Source: Blumeriella jaapii (taxonomy: Eukaryota > Ascomycota > Leotiomycetes > Helotiales > Drepanopezizaceae). Taken from it: a stretch of 64,000 nucleotides of DNA. The DNA lies in NCBI GenBank assembly GCA_009599575.1, contig VWND01000005.1, positions 1,116,001-1,180,000 of the forward strand. The letters are read 5' to 3'. Of the stretch, positions 11,900-23,335 are shown one piece after another. The position numbers and the translations under genes are program-made. The notes under the pieces are model-generated. The model worked only from the letters and a program-made list of their open reading frames with translations. It had not been told where the DNA came from and did not search any database. How positions within the stretch are numbered: the first letter of the stretch is position 1; the number at the start of each line of letters is the position of its first letter.

Positions 11900-12877
11900 C
11901 GCTTCGTAATACATATTATTTGCAATTAATAATATTAGCAAAAAATAATCCGGCGAAAAAGTTTTTTATTTGGTTTTTTCCCGTTTGTTTTTTATTTATT
12001 TTTTTCGTTAATAAAAGCTTCGAATACTTATCGGCGCGAAATAGTTTATGCTTCGATTTTAAACGTTTTCTTATTACGAAAATCATTTTAAAATTTTTCA
12101 AATAAGCTAATTTTAGCTTACGATATAGCGTAAACAGCTATTCGTTATTTTTTTTAAATTTTTTTTTAAATTTGGCCGGCGGAAAAAGCTATTCGCCGGA
12201 TTAAAAACTTTTGTTTTATATTCGATTGCAAAATCGTATTTAATTAACTCGTCGGCTTATTTCGCTTAGCGTCCGTTTAAACGTTTTTTCGTAAAAAAGT
12301 ATTTTAAATTGTAATAATTTATACGTATAATAATAACGTCGGAAGCGCTACGTAAATATTAGGTTTATTATTTAAAAGCGTAAATTGAAATTATTAGCTT
12401 AACGTCGTAAATTTCGTATTTTTGTTTTATAAAGAAAAGCTTTTTCGAATAATACGCGATAAAATACCAACGTATTTTCGCATTTTTTTCGAATAATTAA
12501 AATAATATTCCGCTTATAACGAATTTCGAAGCGTTTATTTCGACTTGGATTTTTAATCGAAAATCGAAATAGCGTAATATAAATGCTTAACAAAACTTTT
12601 TTTTAAAAAAGTAAAAAAAAGCGATTTTCGCTTCGAATAAAAAACGAAAAAAGTCCGATATTTTTTTTCGTTGCATTTTTTAAAAAAAAATCTGTAATAA
12701 ATCGGCAAAACTTAGCGTAATTCTTAATAAAACGTTTGTAAAAGTTAATAAAACCTAAGAATATTTATATATTTCGCTACGTAATAAATAAAAGCTATTT
12801 TCGAATATTATTTACTTTTTTTAGGTTTATTTTAATTTCCGTAGAAATAACGACGAAGCTTAGAAACTCAATCGTAT
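11900..12877 (-). pseudogene. RT C-terminus and RNase H of element E
   Basis: From the D1 junction at 12877 downward: ILGFINFYKRFIKNYAK (RT thumb, usual FLGFxNFYRRFI), then VETNASKFVISGILF (RNase H active-site segment, usual ETDASDFAIGGVL), YFIAYYSKKL, and YDFAIEYKTKVFNPANSFFRR (usual YDFxIEYRPGKxNPADALSRR). The reading crosses frameshifts and stops. The rest of the RT is missing because D1 inserted at this point; the other half of E is not seen elsewhere in the window. Confidence 0.75.
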
Positions 12878-13144
12878 TGTAAAACGGTGATACTTTGTAT
12901 TGATGGGATTTGGTAGTTTTAGCTATGGTCGAGGCATGAACCCCTCCGAAACCCCCTGCCATTGACTACCTTCAACAGGTATAAAAGCAAAGCATCCTTT
13001 TAAATAGTACCATAGGCACGCAGTCAAATTCATACCTTCATTTATTCTTCTTTTCTTTTTTTCAGTTTTTTCTAAGAATTCTCTAAATTATCTTACTTAC
13101 CGATATATGGCCGTATTAGTTTGGTTTTCCTATTTACTTTTATA
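12878..13144 (+). promoter_or_regulatory. 5' LTR of D1 with promoter
   Basis: 267 bp, TGTAAAACGG to TTTTATA (TTTTACA in D2 and D4). The conserved core contains GAGGCATGAACCCCTCCGAA, then CTTCAACAGG and a TATA-like TATAAAAGCAAAGCA at about 12982, followed by GTACCATAGGCACGCAG. That arrangement fits an LTR U3/R promoter. The five bases before it are CGTAT. Confidence 0.85.
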
Positions 13145-13884
13145 TTTGATAACTTACGCAAAAATTCAAACTTCGGTGTTTCGTTTATATATTCGCCGAT
13201 GTATTTTTTAAATTCGCAGTCAAAGTCGACTTCGATATTTCGCCATTACGGCTTAAAAAACTTTTTATATAATATTATTCGCAGCTGTATTATATAAAAA
13301 ACTTTTCATAGTTTCTTTTATTTTACGTATAATTATTAAATTATAAAAATGCAATATATTTCAGAAACGTTTGAAATTACGGTCAGGCAATTTTAAACCG
13401 TGCGAAATTCAAAGCTCGAAAATCGTTTTTTTGTTAAAAAATAATAAATCGAATATTGATTTATACGCTTCGACCGCTGCGCTTGGCCTTTTTAAACTAA
13501 ATCTTTCTTAGTCAAACGCTTAGCGAAAACTTAGTTTTTTTATTTTGCGTTTTATAATTATAATAATTATAATTTGCGACTTTTTATTAAAAATAATAAG
13601 AAGATGGCTGTACCCATATTAGCCTGCCTGAGCTACGGAATATCGAGACCGTAGATTATATAGTAATATTATATTAATTTAATTAATTTACTAAAAAACA
13701 AGTTTTTATTATATTATTCAAATGTTTGAACGCAATTTTATTTTATTTAATTTTTCCAAAAAATATAAAAACTTTTTTAATAGCTTTTCTATTAAACGAT
13801 TTTTTTTATATTAAAAACTTTTAATCTGCAACTTTAAAAAACATTTATTTATTTAATTCAAACTTTATTAACATTTTCGCTAAT
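13145..13884 (+). other. D1 leader between LTR and gag, with a small hairpin
   Basis: About 740 bp with no coding capacity, conserved in D2 (27923-28667) and D4 (59083-59830). The bases after the LTR (TTTGATAACTTACGC) should hold the tRNA primer site, but I cannot match a tRNA. A short stem CTACGG/CCGTAG with the loop AATATCGAGA lies at 13633-13654. In D2 the stem is CCACGG/CCGTGG, so pairing is kept. It may be a packaging or dimerisation signal; that is inference. Confidence 0.5.
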
Positions 13885-15360
13885 ACTATAAACAACGACG
13901 CTTTTCGTTTTTTTATGCGAGGCCGCATGCTTTTTTCTGGCTCCTTTGGTACATTTTTATTTAATAGCGCCAACGTTACCGATTTTATCGAAAAATATAA
14001 AAAAACTTGTAAGAATTTCGAAGTTTTTGAAACTGAAATATTCGATAAACTTTTTCGCTGTTATAATTTAATTATTAAAAATATTATTAAATCGATAAAT
14101 AAATGGAAAGCTATTAGGGTTCGAAATTAGCGTAAGCTAATTAAAGCTTCGAAATCGGAATTCCGAAACTACGATCGTTAGCAAATTCGCGATATTATCA
14201 CTTTTTTTAAACAGTTTGTTATAATAACTCGCCAAGCTAAAAAACTTAAAATTTATTATTGTATTTATATAAAAGTTTTTAACGTTTTCGTTAATAAAAA
14301 AGTTTTAAGCGAAATTAAATAAAAAAGATTATTTTTATTTGGCTTTTTAATTAGCATTCGCAACAAAACTATTAAGCATTTTAAAATTAATAAATAAGAT
14401 TTTGAAACTTTCGATTAATATTTTAAATTGATAAAATTTGTTTTTAAACAAAATCAAAACGAGCGTATTATTAAAATTATAAATTAAAAGAAATCTTCTT
14501 TTTCCATTTACAAAAAAAACGTAAAAGCTTTAGTATAGAAATATGCCCAGTTATTAAAAATTACCGAAATCGCCAAAAAACAATCAGTTATTATATTATT
14601 TAATCGTTTGCAAAACTTATTAGCTTAGAAAAGCTTAATAAAAATATCGAAACTTTCGTATCAAAATTTACCGATATTAAAATTTAAAAATTGCAAAGCA
14701 AAATCGAAAGTCTTATATAATAGCAGAAAAAACTTTTTTACGTTAATTCGGATAATAAAAACGATTAAAATGATTTTTATAATAATTTTTTTTTTTAAAA
14801 TACGCGAAACGATCGGTTTCGCTAAGTTATCGTAAAAGTAATAGCTGCTTAATAGCAACTTTTTCGTATTAGCGATTAAAATCAGCGAAATACTAATTAC
14901 AATAACGATTATTAAAAGAAAAAAAGAAATCAGCGCGGAAATCAAAATCGCGGTTATTAAAATAATAAAAATAATTATTAAAACAGATTTTGTAGCTTTA
15001 AATATAAGTTTTGTAATAACAGAAAAATTTATTGCGAAAAATCTTATATTCGCTTAAAATACAAAGCATTTAATTTTTGTATAAATAATAGAATTTGTTA
15101 TATTAACAAATACGAAGCGATCTGTTTCGGACCGATAAAAGCAGAAATAAGCTTTTTTAATAAGGCTGAAAACCAAAGTTGATTAAATACTATTCGCTTA
15201 AAAATAAAAGGTACGAAATAAAACGACTGCTTAGAAAACAGAAAAAACGCGAAAACGATTTTTATTAATAAAAAAAAAACTTTCCCGAAAGCGTATTAAT
15301 TAATAAAAAACCCTTATTCTAAGCGTAAGTAAAGTTTAAATATATAAATAAAAAATAAAT
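13885..15360 (+). pseudogene. Gag of D1
   Basis: The start is ATA where D2 has ATG (D2: MDNNAFRFL). It reads RGRML..GSFGTFLF and then NSANVTDFIEKYKK, matching fungal Ty3 gag proteins that open with a short proline/glycine stretch followed by LFxGxNVTxFLxxY. Continuing pieces (FRNYDR*QIRDI, RKNVKAL-type) follow the same gag to about 15000. A nucleocapsid CCHC knuckle is expected near 15030-15100 but is not intact. Stops and frameshifts throughout; the longest open piece is 71 codons. Confidence 0.7.
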
Positions 15361-15599
15361 ATATATATTGCTAATGCAATTATCGTATTTTCAAATATTT
15401 TAGTTGCATAATTAAGCCAGCGAATTATAAAAAAGCAAAATGCTTTTGTTTTATTCGCTAAACCGACTAATATAAAAAAAACGTTAGAATCGAAAAAAAA
15501 AAAGATTTTGGAATTCGAAAAACCGATAAAACTATTAAAAAAACGCTTATAATAAAAGAAATTGACGACGATATAAAAAATATCGATACCGATATTCCG

Positions 15600-16335
15600 G
15601 TTTAAATTATATAAAAAATACCAGCTTTTAAACGCTTATTATTAATGCGAAACGAGAAATAAATCGATAAATATATTAGCTCCGAAGGCGTCGACGAAGC
15701 TATTAAAAGAATTATAAAACAAAAAATTAAATCAAAATTCAACGATTTATTTAGCATAAAAAAAAGATTCGACAAAGGTATTAATAGATAAATTTTTGTA
15801 TTAAAAAAAAACGAAAAAATTAAAATCATCCGAAAAAAAAAACGATTTTAAATTAAAAAAAAATCAAAAAGAAATTTATAATATCGCAGTTAATTTAGCC
15901 GATAAAAAGAAATCTTCGGAAAAAATCAGCCTTTTGGCTTTTGCTATAAAAACCCAAAAATCAAAACGACGAAACTGCTTTTATACGATTATAAAAGCAT
16001 TAAAAATAAAAATATTATTTAAGAAAAATACAACCGCCCTCGTTTTATTCGATAATAAAGCCGAAATTAATTGCATAATTTAAAAAACAGCCGAAGCTAA
16101 TAATATTTCGATTATTATCGATAAACGAATAATTTATATTACCGTTAATAAAAATATTATTAAATTTGATAAAATTGTACGAAATATTAAAATCGACGTT
16201 CAAAATATTATTATTTATAAAAAAAATTTAATAATAAAGAAATGCTTTTATTTTATTATTTTTAAAATGCTTTAAATCTTGGAAAGTTTCGTCAGCTTTA
16301 AATACACCGAAAACGGCTAAATAAAAGTTTTTTTT
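15600..16335 (+). pseudogene. Retroviral-type aspartic protease region of D1
   Basis: After a Lys-rich linker, the protease segment reads ALVLFDNKAEINCI, equivalent to the flap-preceding ALxDSGSEINxM of Ty3 proteases; the catalytic D(S/T)G is DNK here. Downstream KIVRNIKIDV and FYFIIFKML correspond to the strands and the 'LGxPF' end. It aligns codon by codon with D2 (30834-30870) and with the longest open copy in D4 (61592-62221). Confidence 0.65.
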
Positions 16336-16559
16336 TGAAATTAAAACCGATTTTTTTGAAATCAAATTATTATCGCCGGCGATAAAGTTTTTTTAATCGA
16401 CGTTTTATCGAAAAACGAATAGCCGGCTTTAGTTTTAAAATAGACGCTGAGTTATAACAAAACTTGGAAAATATTCGGCTAAAAGCATTTACGTCGTTAA
16501 TCGAAATAGCACCGCGAATAAAAATAGCCAATATTAACATATTTAATTATTAATTCGGA

Positions 16560-17865
16560 AATATAAGTTTCGAAGATTTCGTTTTTGTATTAAACAAACC
16601 CGATTTATATATTTTACTTTTTTATATTAATATCAGCACTTTTTATAAGCGCAAAGCTGACAAAATACGATTCGTAAATCTTAATAAATTCGTTAAATAT
16701 ATTTTCGGAAAAATAAACGATTGATTCGAAAAAAACGAAGCAATAAAACCATTTTAATTAATTATTAACGAATTCGAAAGATTTATTACCGGCCGATTTT
16801 CCAGCTTATTATTTAATAGCCGATTTATAAAAAAAACGATTTGATAATTTAGCAATCGGAATTCAATTCTTATTAAAAAAAAAAATTTATACGAAATTTT
16901 ACGCAATCGAAAAAAAGCTATAGCTTTCGATTTTACCGAAATGGGCCAATTTAGCTTTAACGTTACTTTTTATATTAATATCAAAATTATATTTTACGAA
17001 GCTTGGCAAAAAAAAACTTTTTTAATTTTTAAATTTTTTCAAAATAAAATAGTCGAAATGCTAAAAAAACGAATTAAGCAAAAAATTTTCGAATTTTGCC
17101 ACGGCTTATACAAAAACAAATAATTTATCGTTGCGAAAAAAAAAAAAATTTACAAATTTATTATCGCAATCGTCGAAATAAACAAAATAACGATACGAAA
17201 CGCTAACGTGCTATTTAATGTCGATTAATTTTTAAACGAATTCGCAAAATTAATAATCGCTTTTTTTTTCGATTTGTTTTCCGGCTACGATTATTTAATG
17301 CTTAATTTACGATTTCGAAATATAACGGCAATTTAAATATTAATCGGTTTATTACGTATAACGAAAGTATTTATAAAAATTATTAATTTAATCGCTTAAT
17401 TCGTAAAAGTCGTATATAAGATTTTTATAATTTGTATTTTTAATATTGCTTTTTTTTACGTTAACGACGTCGGAATAAAAAGCTTTAGATTATATTATAA
17501 TAATAAAAAGATTTTTTTGAAATTCGACGTTATATAATAAAATATATTTAAAATATCGACAAAATTATAATTTGCTTCGAAAAAGCTAAAGCTATTATTA
17601 GCCTTCGATTAAAATTTTGTATATCCGAAATAAATATCGTTAGCTATAAAATTAACAACGCTGGCCGTTATTTTTAACAAAAGAAAATTAAAAAAATTTG
17701 TGAATAAAAAAAATATAAAAATATTACCGAAGCCAAAGCTTTTATTAGCGTTGTAATTTACTATCGCAATTAAATCAAAAACTTTTTTTAAAAAAGCTGC
17801 ATTTATTTACGCTACGATAAAAAAAATCGATTTCGTTTAGGAAAAAAACTAAAGTAAAATTATAA
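16560..17865 (+). pseudogene. Reverse transcriptase of D1
   Basis: N-terminal approach at 16560, then AFDFTEMGQFSFNV, FYEAWQKKTF, EFCHGLYKNK*FIV and IRNANVLFNVD*F match fungal Ty3 RT (usual AWDFxExGRF, HEAWQxKxF, EPCHGPYRNPWFLV, IRDANLPPxxDEF). Catalytic palm SGYDYLM is at about 17280 and YVNDVGIKS at about 17455-17480. The longest open segment is 60 codons at 16941. Stops occur at Trp and Gln positions. Confidence 0.8.
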
Positions 17866-17869
17866 AAAT

Positions 17870-18350
17870 TTTTAAAAACGATTTTTTATCGGCTTTATCG
17901 CTTATGCGAATCGATTATAGCCCAGACGCAAAAGAAATTATTTTAACTATCGACGCTAATATTTTCGGTTGAAAAGCTGTATTATAATAAATCGACGAAA
18001 ATAAAAAACGGCATTTTTTACGATTCGAAAGCGGCTTATAATTTTTCGCAAAAGCACGCTACGATATTATTAAACGAAAATATCGAAGCGTTTTTAGAAT
18101 AAAAAAAAAATAAAAAGCGAATTGTACGGCGTATATTTTATTTTAAAAACAAACGCAAAAGTTTTTATCGATTAATTAAATAAAAAAGCTAATAATTTAT
18201 CAAAAGCATTCGTTATTAAGTAAATAATTTAAATACGATTTATAAATTTCGAAATTAAGCATATTAAAAAAAAATTAATACAGCGGCAAATAGCTTTTCC
18301 AAACGAAAACGTTTTTATTCGTTTGACTTCGCTAAATAAAACGAATAGAA
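17870..18350 (+). pseudogene. RNase H of D1
   Basis: Reads IILTIDANIFG, then KKRHFLRFESGL*FF and KYRSVFRI, as in D0, with the catalytic Asp retained in DANIFG. Stops and small frameshifts follow. It ends before the duplicated ALLFRLA block that opens the integrase region. Confidence 0.7.
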
Positions 18351-19079
18351 TATCGACGAATAAATTGCTAACGAAATCGGCTGCTTTGCTATTTGCGTTT
18401 TAGGTTTTACAAAACCGAAATTATTCGCGTTGCTATTTCGGCTGGCATCGCGAATAAAAAATATTAATTTTCGGGCCGAAAAAGCATTCGCGTTATTATT
18501 TCGATTGGCACCGCGAATAACTTTGATCGAAAACGATCGGAATAAGCCGATTAACGACGAAAATAAATTTTTAATTAATAATTACGAAACCGAAGACTTT
18601 TATTTAATTGTATATTATTTAACTATTTTGTTTAAATTATTTAACGTATTAGAATATTAATTTAAATTATTTAAAAACTAGATTTTCGATTATACTTCAG
18701 CCGATAAAAAATTATATAAAATAAAAAACAATATTTATTAAAAACGCTTAATAATAAATAATAAAGCCGACAAATTTCAAATTATAAAAAAAGCTTACGA
18801 AAAAATGTTTTATAAAAAAGTTAAAATTATTCATTACCGAATTAAAAACGATTTTTAATAAAAAAAATACTTCGAAAATTGCAAAACTTTCGTTAAAAGC
18901 TATATTTTTTATTAAAAACGAAAGCTTGGCCGAAAAAAAAATTTATTATATCCGACGTAATTTTTTAAAATCTAAAAGAAAATTAACTTCGACGTTATAC
19001 GCGTATCGAGCACCGACCGCGGATATATATGCTTTATACTCGCTATCGACGACCTGTTTAAATACCGTACGGCTTATTT

Positions 19080-19460
19080 AGGGTCGGATCACAACCGATT
19101 ATACCCGGTTGCAAAACCGGGTATACACCGATTATAATCGGTTTTAAAACCGGGTATACACCGATTATAATCGGCTTTAATACCGATTATACACCGATTA
19201 TAATCGATTATATACCGATTATACCGTTTTAATTCGATTATAATCGAATTAAAATCGATTATAATCGGTGTATAATCGGTTTTAAAACCGGGTATAATCG
19301 GTTGCTAATCGATGTCAATACTAAAGTGGCGCGGTTTACTTTTATATCGATGTGACGATTTAACACCGAATATAATCGGTATTACCGAATATAATCGGTG
19401 TTAAAACCGATTATACTCGGTGTTAATACCGATTATACTTAATATTAACACCGAAACAAA
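19080..19460 (+). repeat. Palindrome cluster in B1 left end
   Basis: Multiple copies of the perfect palindrome ACCGATTATAATCGGT, separated by short GGTTTTAAAACCGGGTATAC-type spacers that are themselves partly palindromic. Then a conserved block GTGGCGCGGTTTACTTTTAT and more half-sites (ACCGAATATAATCGGT). The cluster is repeated in B2 and B3. Likely protein-binding sites; the function is inferred from symmetry and repetition only. Confidence 0.75.
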
Positions 19461-19579
19461 TCTATACAACTAAATTAAATCGATATTTAATATATATCAA
19501 ACCTTTCGAATTCAAATTAAAAATCTTATATTAAACTACGTTTATTTAATACTACACTTAATAATATTTTCGCTAACAG

Positions 19580-20210
19580 TACCTCGCTGCCACCATCTCG
19601 CTGCCACCATCTCGCTGCCACCACCTCGCTGCCACCACCTCGCTGCCACCACCTCGCTGCCACCACCTCGCTGCCACCACCTCGCTGCCACCACCTCGCT
19701 GCCACCACCACTACCACCACCACCTCGTCGCCACCACCTCGTCGCCACCACCTCGTCGCCACCACCACTACTACCACTACCACCACTACCACTACTACCA
19801 TTATCACCACCATTACCACCATCACCACCACTATCACTATTACTACCATCACTTCGCTGCCACCACCTCGCTGCCACCACCTCGCTGCCACCATCTTGTC
19901 GCCACCATCACCACCACTACCACCATTACCACCACTACCACTATTACCACCATTATCACCACCATCATTATTACCACCATTACCACCACTACTACCATTA
20001 CCACCATTACCACCATTATTATCACCACCACCACCACTATTACCACTACTACCATCATTTTGCTGCCACCACCTCGCTGCCACCACTTCGCTGCCACCAC
20101 CTCGTCGCTATCATCACCACTACCACTACTACCACCATTACCACTACCATCACCACCACCACTACCACCATTACCACCACTATTATCACCACCATCTCCC
20201 TGCCATTATT
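19580..20210 (+). repeat. B1 left array: C-rich triplets with 14-bp motif
   Basis: Alternation of ACC/ACT/ATC/ATT triplets with clusters of the 14-bp unit CTCGCTGCCACCAC and its variant CTCGTCGCCACCAC. Because 14 is not a multiple of 3, the motif visits all frames and produces long artefactual reading frames on both strands. The orientation is opposite to the right array. Confidence 0.85.
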
Positions 20211-20394
20211 GTAACTATTCAGCTTATTCGGCTGTTCGGCTATTCGGCTGTTCGGCTGTTCGGCTTTTCGTTATTTTTTTTAGCAAAATAGTATTAGCGA
20301 AATAATAATAATAGCAGCGAAGTAATAGCAGCGAAAAAATAAATGTAATAAACTTTTATATTTTTTTTGAAAATACAAATGGTGATAATAATAG
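20211..20394 (+). other. B1 core between the two arrays
   Basis: About 180 bp, nearly identical in B2 (23871-24055). Starts with five to six copies of a TTCGGCTG/ATTCGGCTG unit, then TTTTTTTTAGCAAAATAGTA, then AGCAGCGAAGTAATAGCAGC. No coding content. It is absent from the long copy B3, so B1 and B2 share a common internally rearranged ancestor. Confidence 0.7.
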
Positions 20395-21485
20395 TAGTGG
20401 TGGTGATAATAATAATAGTGGTGGTGATGGTGGCGACGAGGTGGTGGCAGCGAGGTGGTGGCGACGAGGTGGTGGTGGTAGTGGTGGTGGCAGCGAGGTG
20501 GTGGCAGCGAGGTGGTGGCAGCGAGGTGGTGGCAGCGAGGTGATGGTAGTAATGGTGATAGTGGTGGTGATGGTGGTAGTGGTGGTGATAGTGGTAGTAG
20601 TGGTAGTGGTGGTAGTGGTGGTAGTGGTGGTAATGGTGGTAGTGGTGGTAGTGGTGGTAGTGGTGGTAGTGGTGGTGGTGATAGTAGTGGTAGTGATGGT
20701 AGTGGTGGCAGTGGTGGTAATGGTGGTAGTGGTGGTAGTAGTGGTAGTGGTGGTAGTGGTGGTAGTGGTGGTAGTGGTGGTGGTGATAGTAGTGATAGTA
20801 GTCGTGGTGGTGGTAGTAGCGACGAGATGGTAGCAGCGAGGTGGTGATGGTAGTGGTAGTAGTGGTGATGGTGTGGTGGTAATAATAGTAATGATAATGG
20901 TGGTGGTGGCGACGAAGTGGTGGCGACGAGATGGTGGCAGCGAGGTGGTAGCAGCAAAATGATGGTAGTAATGGTATATAGTAGTAGTAGTGATGGTAGT
21001 GATGGTAGTGGTGGTAATGGTGGTAGTGGTGGTAGTGGTGGTAGTGGTGGTAGTGGTGGTAGTGGTAGTAGCGACGAGATGGTAGCAGCGAGGTGGTGAT
21101 GGTAGTGGTAGTAGTGGTGATGGTGGTGGTAATAATAGTAATGATAATGGTGGTGGTGGCGACGAAGTGGTGGCGACGAGATGGTGGCAGCGAGGTGGTA
21201 GCAGCAAAATGATGGTAGTAATGGTAATAGTAGTAGTAGTGATGGTAGTGATGGTAGTGGTGGTAATGGTGGTAGTGGTGGTAGTGGTGGTAGTGGTGGT
21301 AGTGGTAGTAGTGATAGTAGTGGTGGTAGTGGTGGTAGCGACGAGGTGGTAGCGACGAGGTGGTGGTGGTAATGGTGGTAATAATGGTGGTGATGATAGT
21401 AGTGGTGGTGGTGGTGGTGGCGACGAGGTGGTGGCAGCGAGGTGGTGGCAGCGAGGTGGTGGCAGCGAGATGGTGGCGGCGAGGT
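20395..21485 (+). repeat. B1 right array: G-rich triplets with inverted 14-bp motif
   Basis: Reverse-complement counterpart of the left array: GGT/AGT/GAT/AAT triplets with GTGGTGGCAGCGAG and GTGGTGGCGACGAG. A block of about 255 bp is tandemly duplicated within it (near 20820-21075 and 21076-21330). With the left array it could form a long imperfect hairpin in single-stranded DNA or RNA. Confidence 0.85.
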
Positions 21486-22320
21486 AATATTAATAAAAGC
21501 GTTGATAAAATGTAATAATAAAATCGTATAAGATTTGTATTTTTTTCGAAGCTTTGAATTTTTATACAACTTATCGTATTTATTAATCTTTAATAACATT
21601 ATGATTAATTTTCAATTAGTCGCGTGTTAAATCTGATTATACTCGAAATTAAATTTACGCCAAGTGTTAACTCGGATTTGACTCGGTGTTAAATCGGTTG
21701 TAATCCCATTCACAGGCGCCCCTAAGTAGCTTAAAAAACGACTTTTCCGAAATGCTATTTTCAAAATTATAACGATTTTTTAAAAAAAAAAACGTTGTAT
21801 ATCGATATAGTTTATTTAGCAAATTAAACGTCGATAATATATTCGAAAACAAAAGCGTTGTCGAAACTTTCACAAAAAAATATAATATTTAACGCATTTA
21901 AATCTTAGCTTATAATTCGAAAAGCAACGGATTCGTTAAACGAAATTATAAAAATATTTTCGACGGCTTTTCAAAAGCTATTCGAAAAAGCTATAAACGT
22001 TGATCGCGGAAATTCTCGGAAATGCTTTTTGCTATGCGCATATATATACACGCTTTTATTAAAATAATTTTATTTTTTATTTAATACGGCAAAAACGCTC
22101 GATTATTTCTGAAAATAAAATGGCTTATATAAAGATTTTATAACGTAATTAAAATAAAAACGAAAGCAAAACTATTAGTAATAAAATTTAAATAATTAAA
22201 TTACCGCGATATAAATATAAAAAAAATAATTAAAAAAATATATATAAAAAAGCAATTAAAAAAATCTGAAATAAAATCAAAATTCTAAAAAAAAAATTAA
22301 TTAAAAAAAAAGATCTGATT

Positions 22321-22675
22321 TTAATTTACAACGTCCAGCGCGCTATTAACAAATCGGCCGATATTAAACTTAATTATAAATGGCTCGGACTTTACGAAAT
22401 ATGCGAAGCCGAGTTAAATAAAAGCTATTATAAACTTACGGAATTCGATAAAACAAAACTAAAAAAAACGTTCGCCGCCAACCGGTTAAAACGATTTTAA
22501 AAAAAAAATCAGCAAATTTATTTTTTAAATTCTGATTTAAATAACAATTTCGATTTCAGCGATTCCGACGACGATTCCGATCAAAGCGATTATACTTCTG
22601 AAAAAAAAAACCTTTTGGAAAAATCTAAAAACAACCGGACGATAATTCCGCTGCTGAAAACACAATTCAAATCGT
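22321..22675 (+). pseudogene. GPY/F-type integrase C-terminus (D1)
   Basis: Reads LNYKWLGLYEICEAELNKSY, then LKKTFAANRLKRF and an acidic tail (SDSDDDSDQSDY-like), as in D0. TAA interrupts after KRF. It marks the end of D1 pol; the AT-rich spacer follows and is split by B2. Confidence 0.7.
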
Positions 22676-23335
22676 AATTTCATTCATAACCGAAAAAAAA
22701 AAGATATATACAAAATTGTTTATTAATTATTTTATTATTTTTATTATTTATTATTTTCTTTTTTATTATATACTGTTTTATTATTTTTGTTTTGCTTTAT
22801 TTATATATAATTTAATTATTTTATTTTATATACCGTACGGCTTATTTAGGGTCGGATCACAACCGATTATACCCGGTTGCAAAACCGGGTATACACCGAT
22901 TATAATCGGTTTTAAAACCGAGTATACACCGATTATAATCGGTTTTAAAACCGATTATAATCGATTATACACCGATTATAACCGGTTTTAATTCGATTAT
23001 AATCGGTGTATAATCGGTTTTAAAACCGAGTATAATCGGTTGCTAATCGGTGTTAATACCGAAGTGGCGCGGTTTACTCTTACATCGATATAACGATTTA
23101 ACACCGAGTATAATCGGTGTTAATACCGATTATACTCGATGTTAACACCGAAACAAATCTATACAATTAAATTAAATCGATATTTAATATATACCAAACC
23201 TTTCGAATTCAAAATAAAAATCTTATATTAAATTAAATAGATATTTAATATATACCAAACCTTTCGAATTCAAATTAAAAATCTTATATTAAATTACATT
23301 TATTTAATACTATATTTAATAATATTTTCGCTGCT

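Larger units (their letters stand above)
19065..21726 (+). mobile_element. Element B1: short copy of TA-flanked transposon family B
   Basis: 2662 bp bounded by TA on both sides (19063-19064 and 21727-21728). D0 and D2 show the empty site, so the insertion boundaries are exact. Left end CCGTACGGCTTATTTAGGG; right end ...GGTTGTAATCCCATTCACAG then GCGCCCCTAAG. The ends are only weakly inverted: GGATCACAACCGATT (left) against GGGATTACAACCGATT (right, reverse complement). Internally: 16-bp palindrome cluster, C-rich triplet array, short core with TTCGGCTG repeats, G-rich triplet array, right end. It encodes no transposase, so it is presumably mobilised in trans by a copy like B3. Confidence 0.85.
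18360..22320 (+). pseudogene. Integrase of D1, split by B1
   Basis: First part 18360-19064, second part 21729-22320. The first part holds LLFRLASRIKNINFRAEKAF with its repeat, the zinc-binding region and the core to DDLFK. B1 begins there. After B1 the reading resumes with the segment equivalent to D0 1738 onward (AAAAAACG...), then the GxVKRNYKNI region near 21940 and MLFAMRIYI. Removing B1 and one TA gives alignment to D0 without gaps at the site. Heavily mutated. Confidence 0.75.

Noticed and set aside
19526..21599. Long open frames (up to 439 codons) rich in Gly/Ser/Val or Pro/Leu/Thr in the B1 arrays
   Set aside because: They arise from triplet repeats with a 14-bp motif that is not a multiple of three; similar long frames occur on both strands and in all B copies. 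No conserved start, end or domain.
19065..21726. Helitron
   Set aside because: Ends are not TC...CTRR with a terminal hairpin, no Rep/helicase was seen in B3, and TA on both sides fits a target duplication. Reading the site as an A|T insertion of TACCG...CTAAG cannot be excluded fully, but it lacks the other hallmarks.
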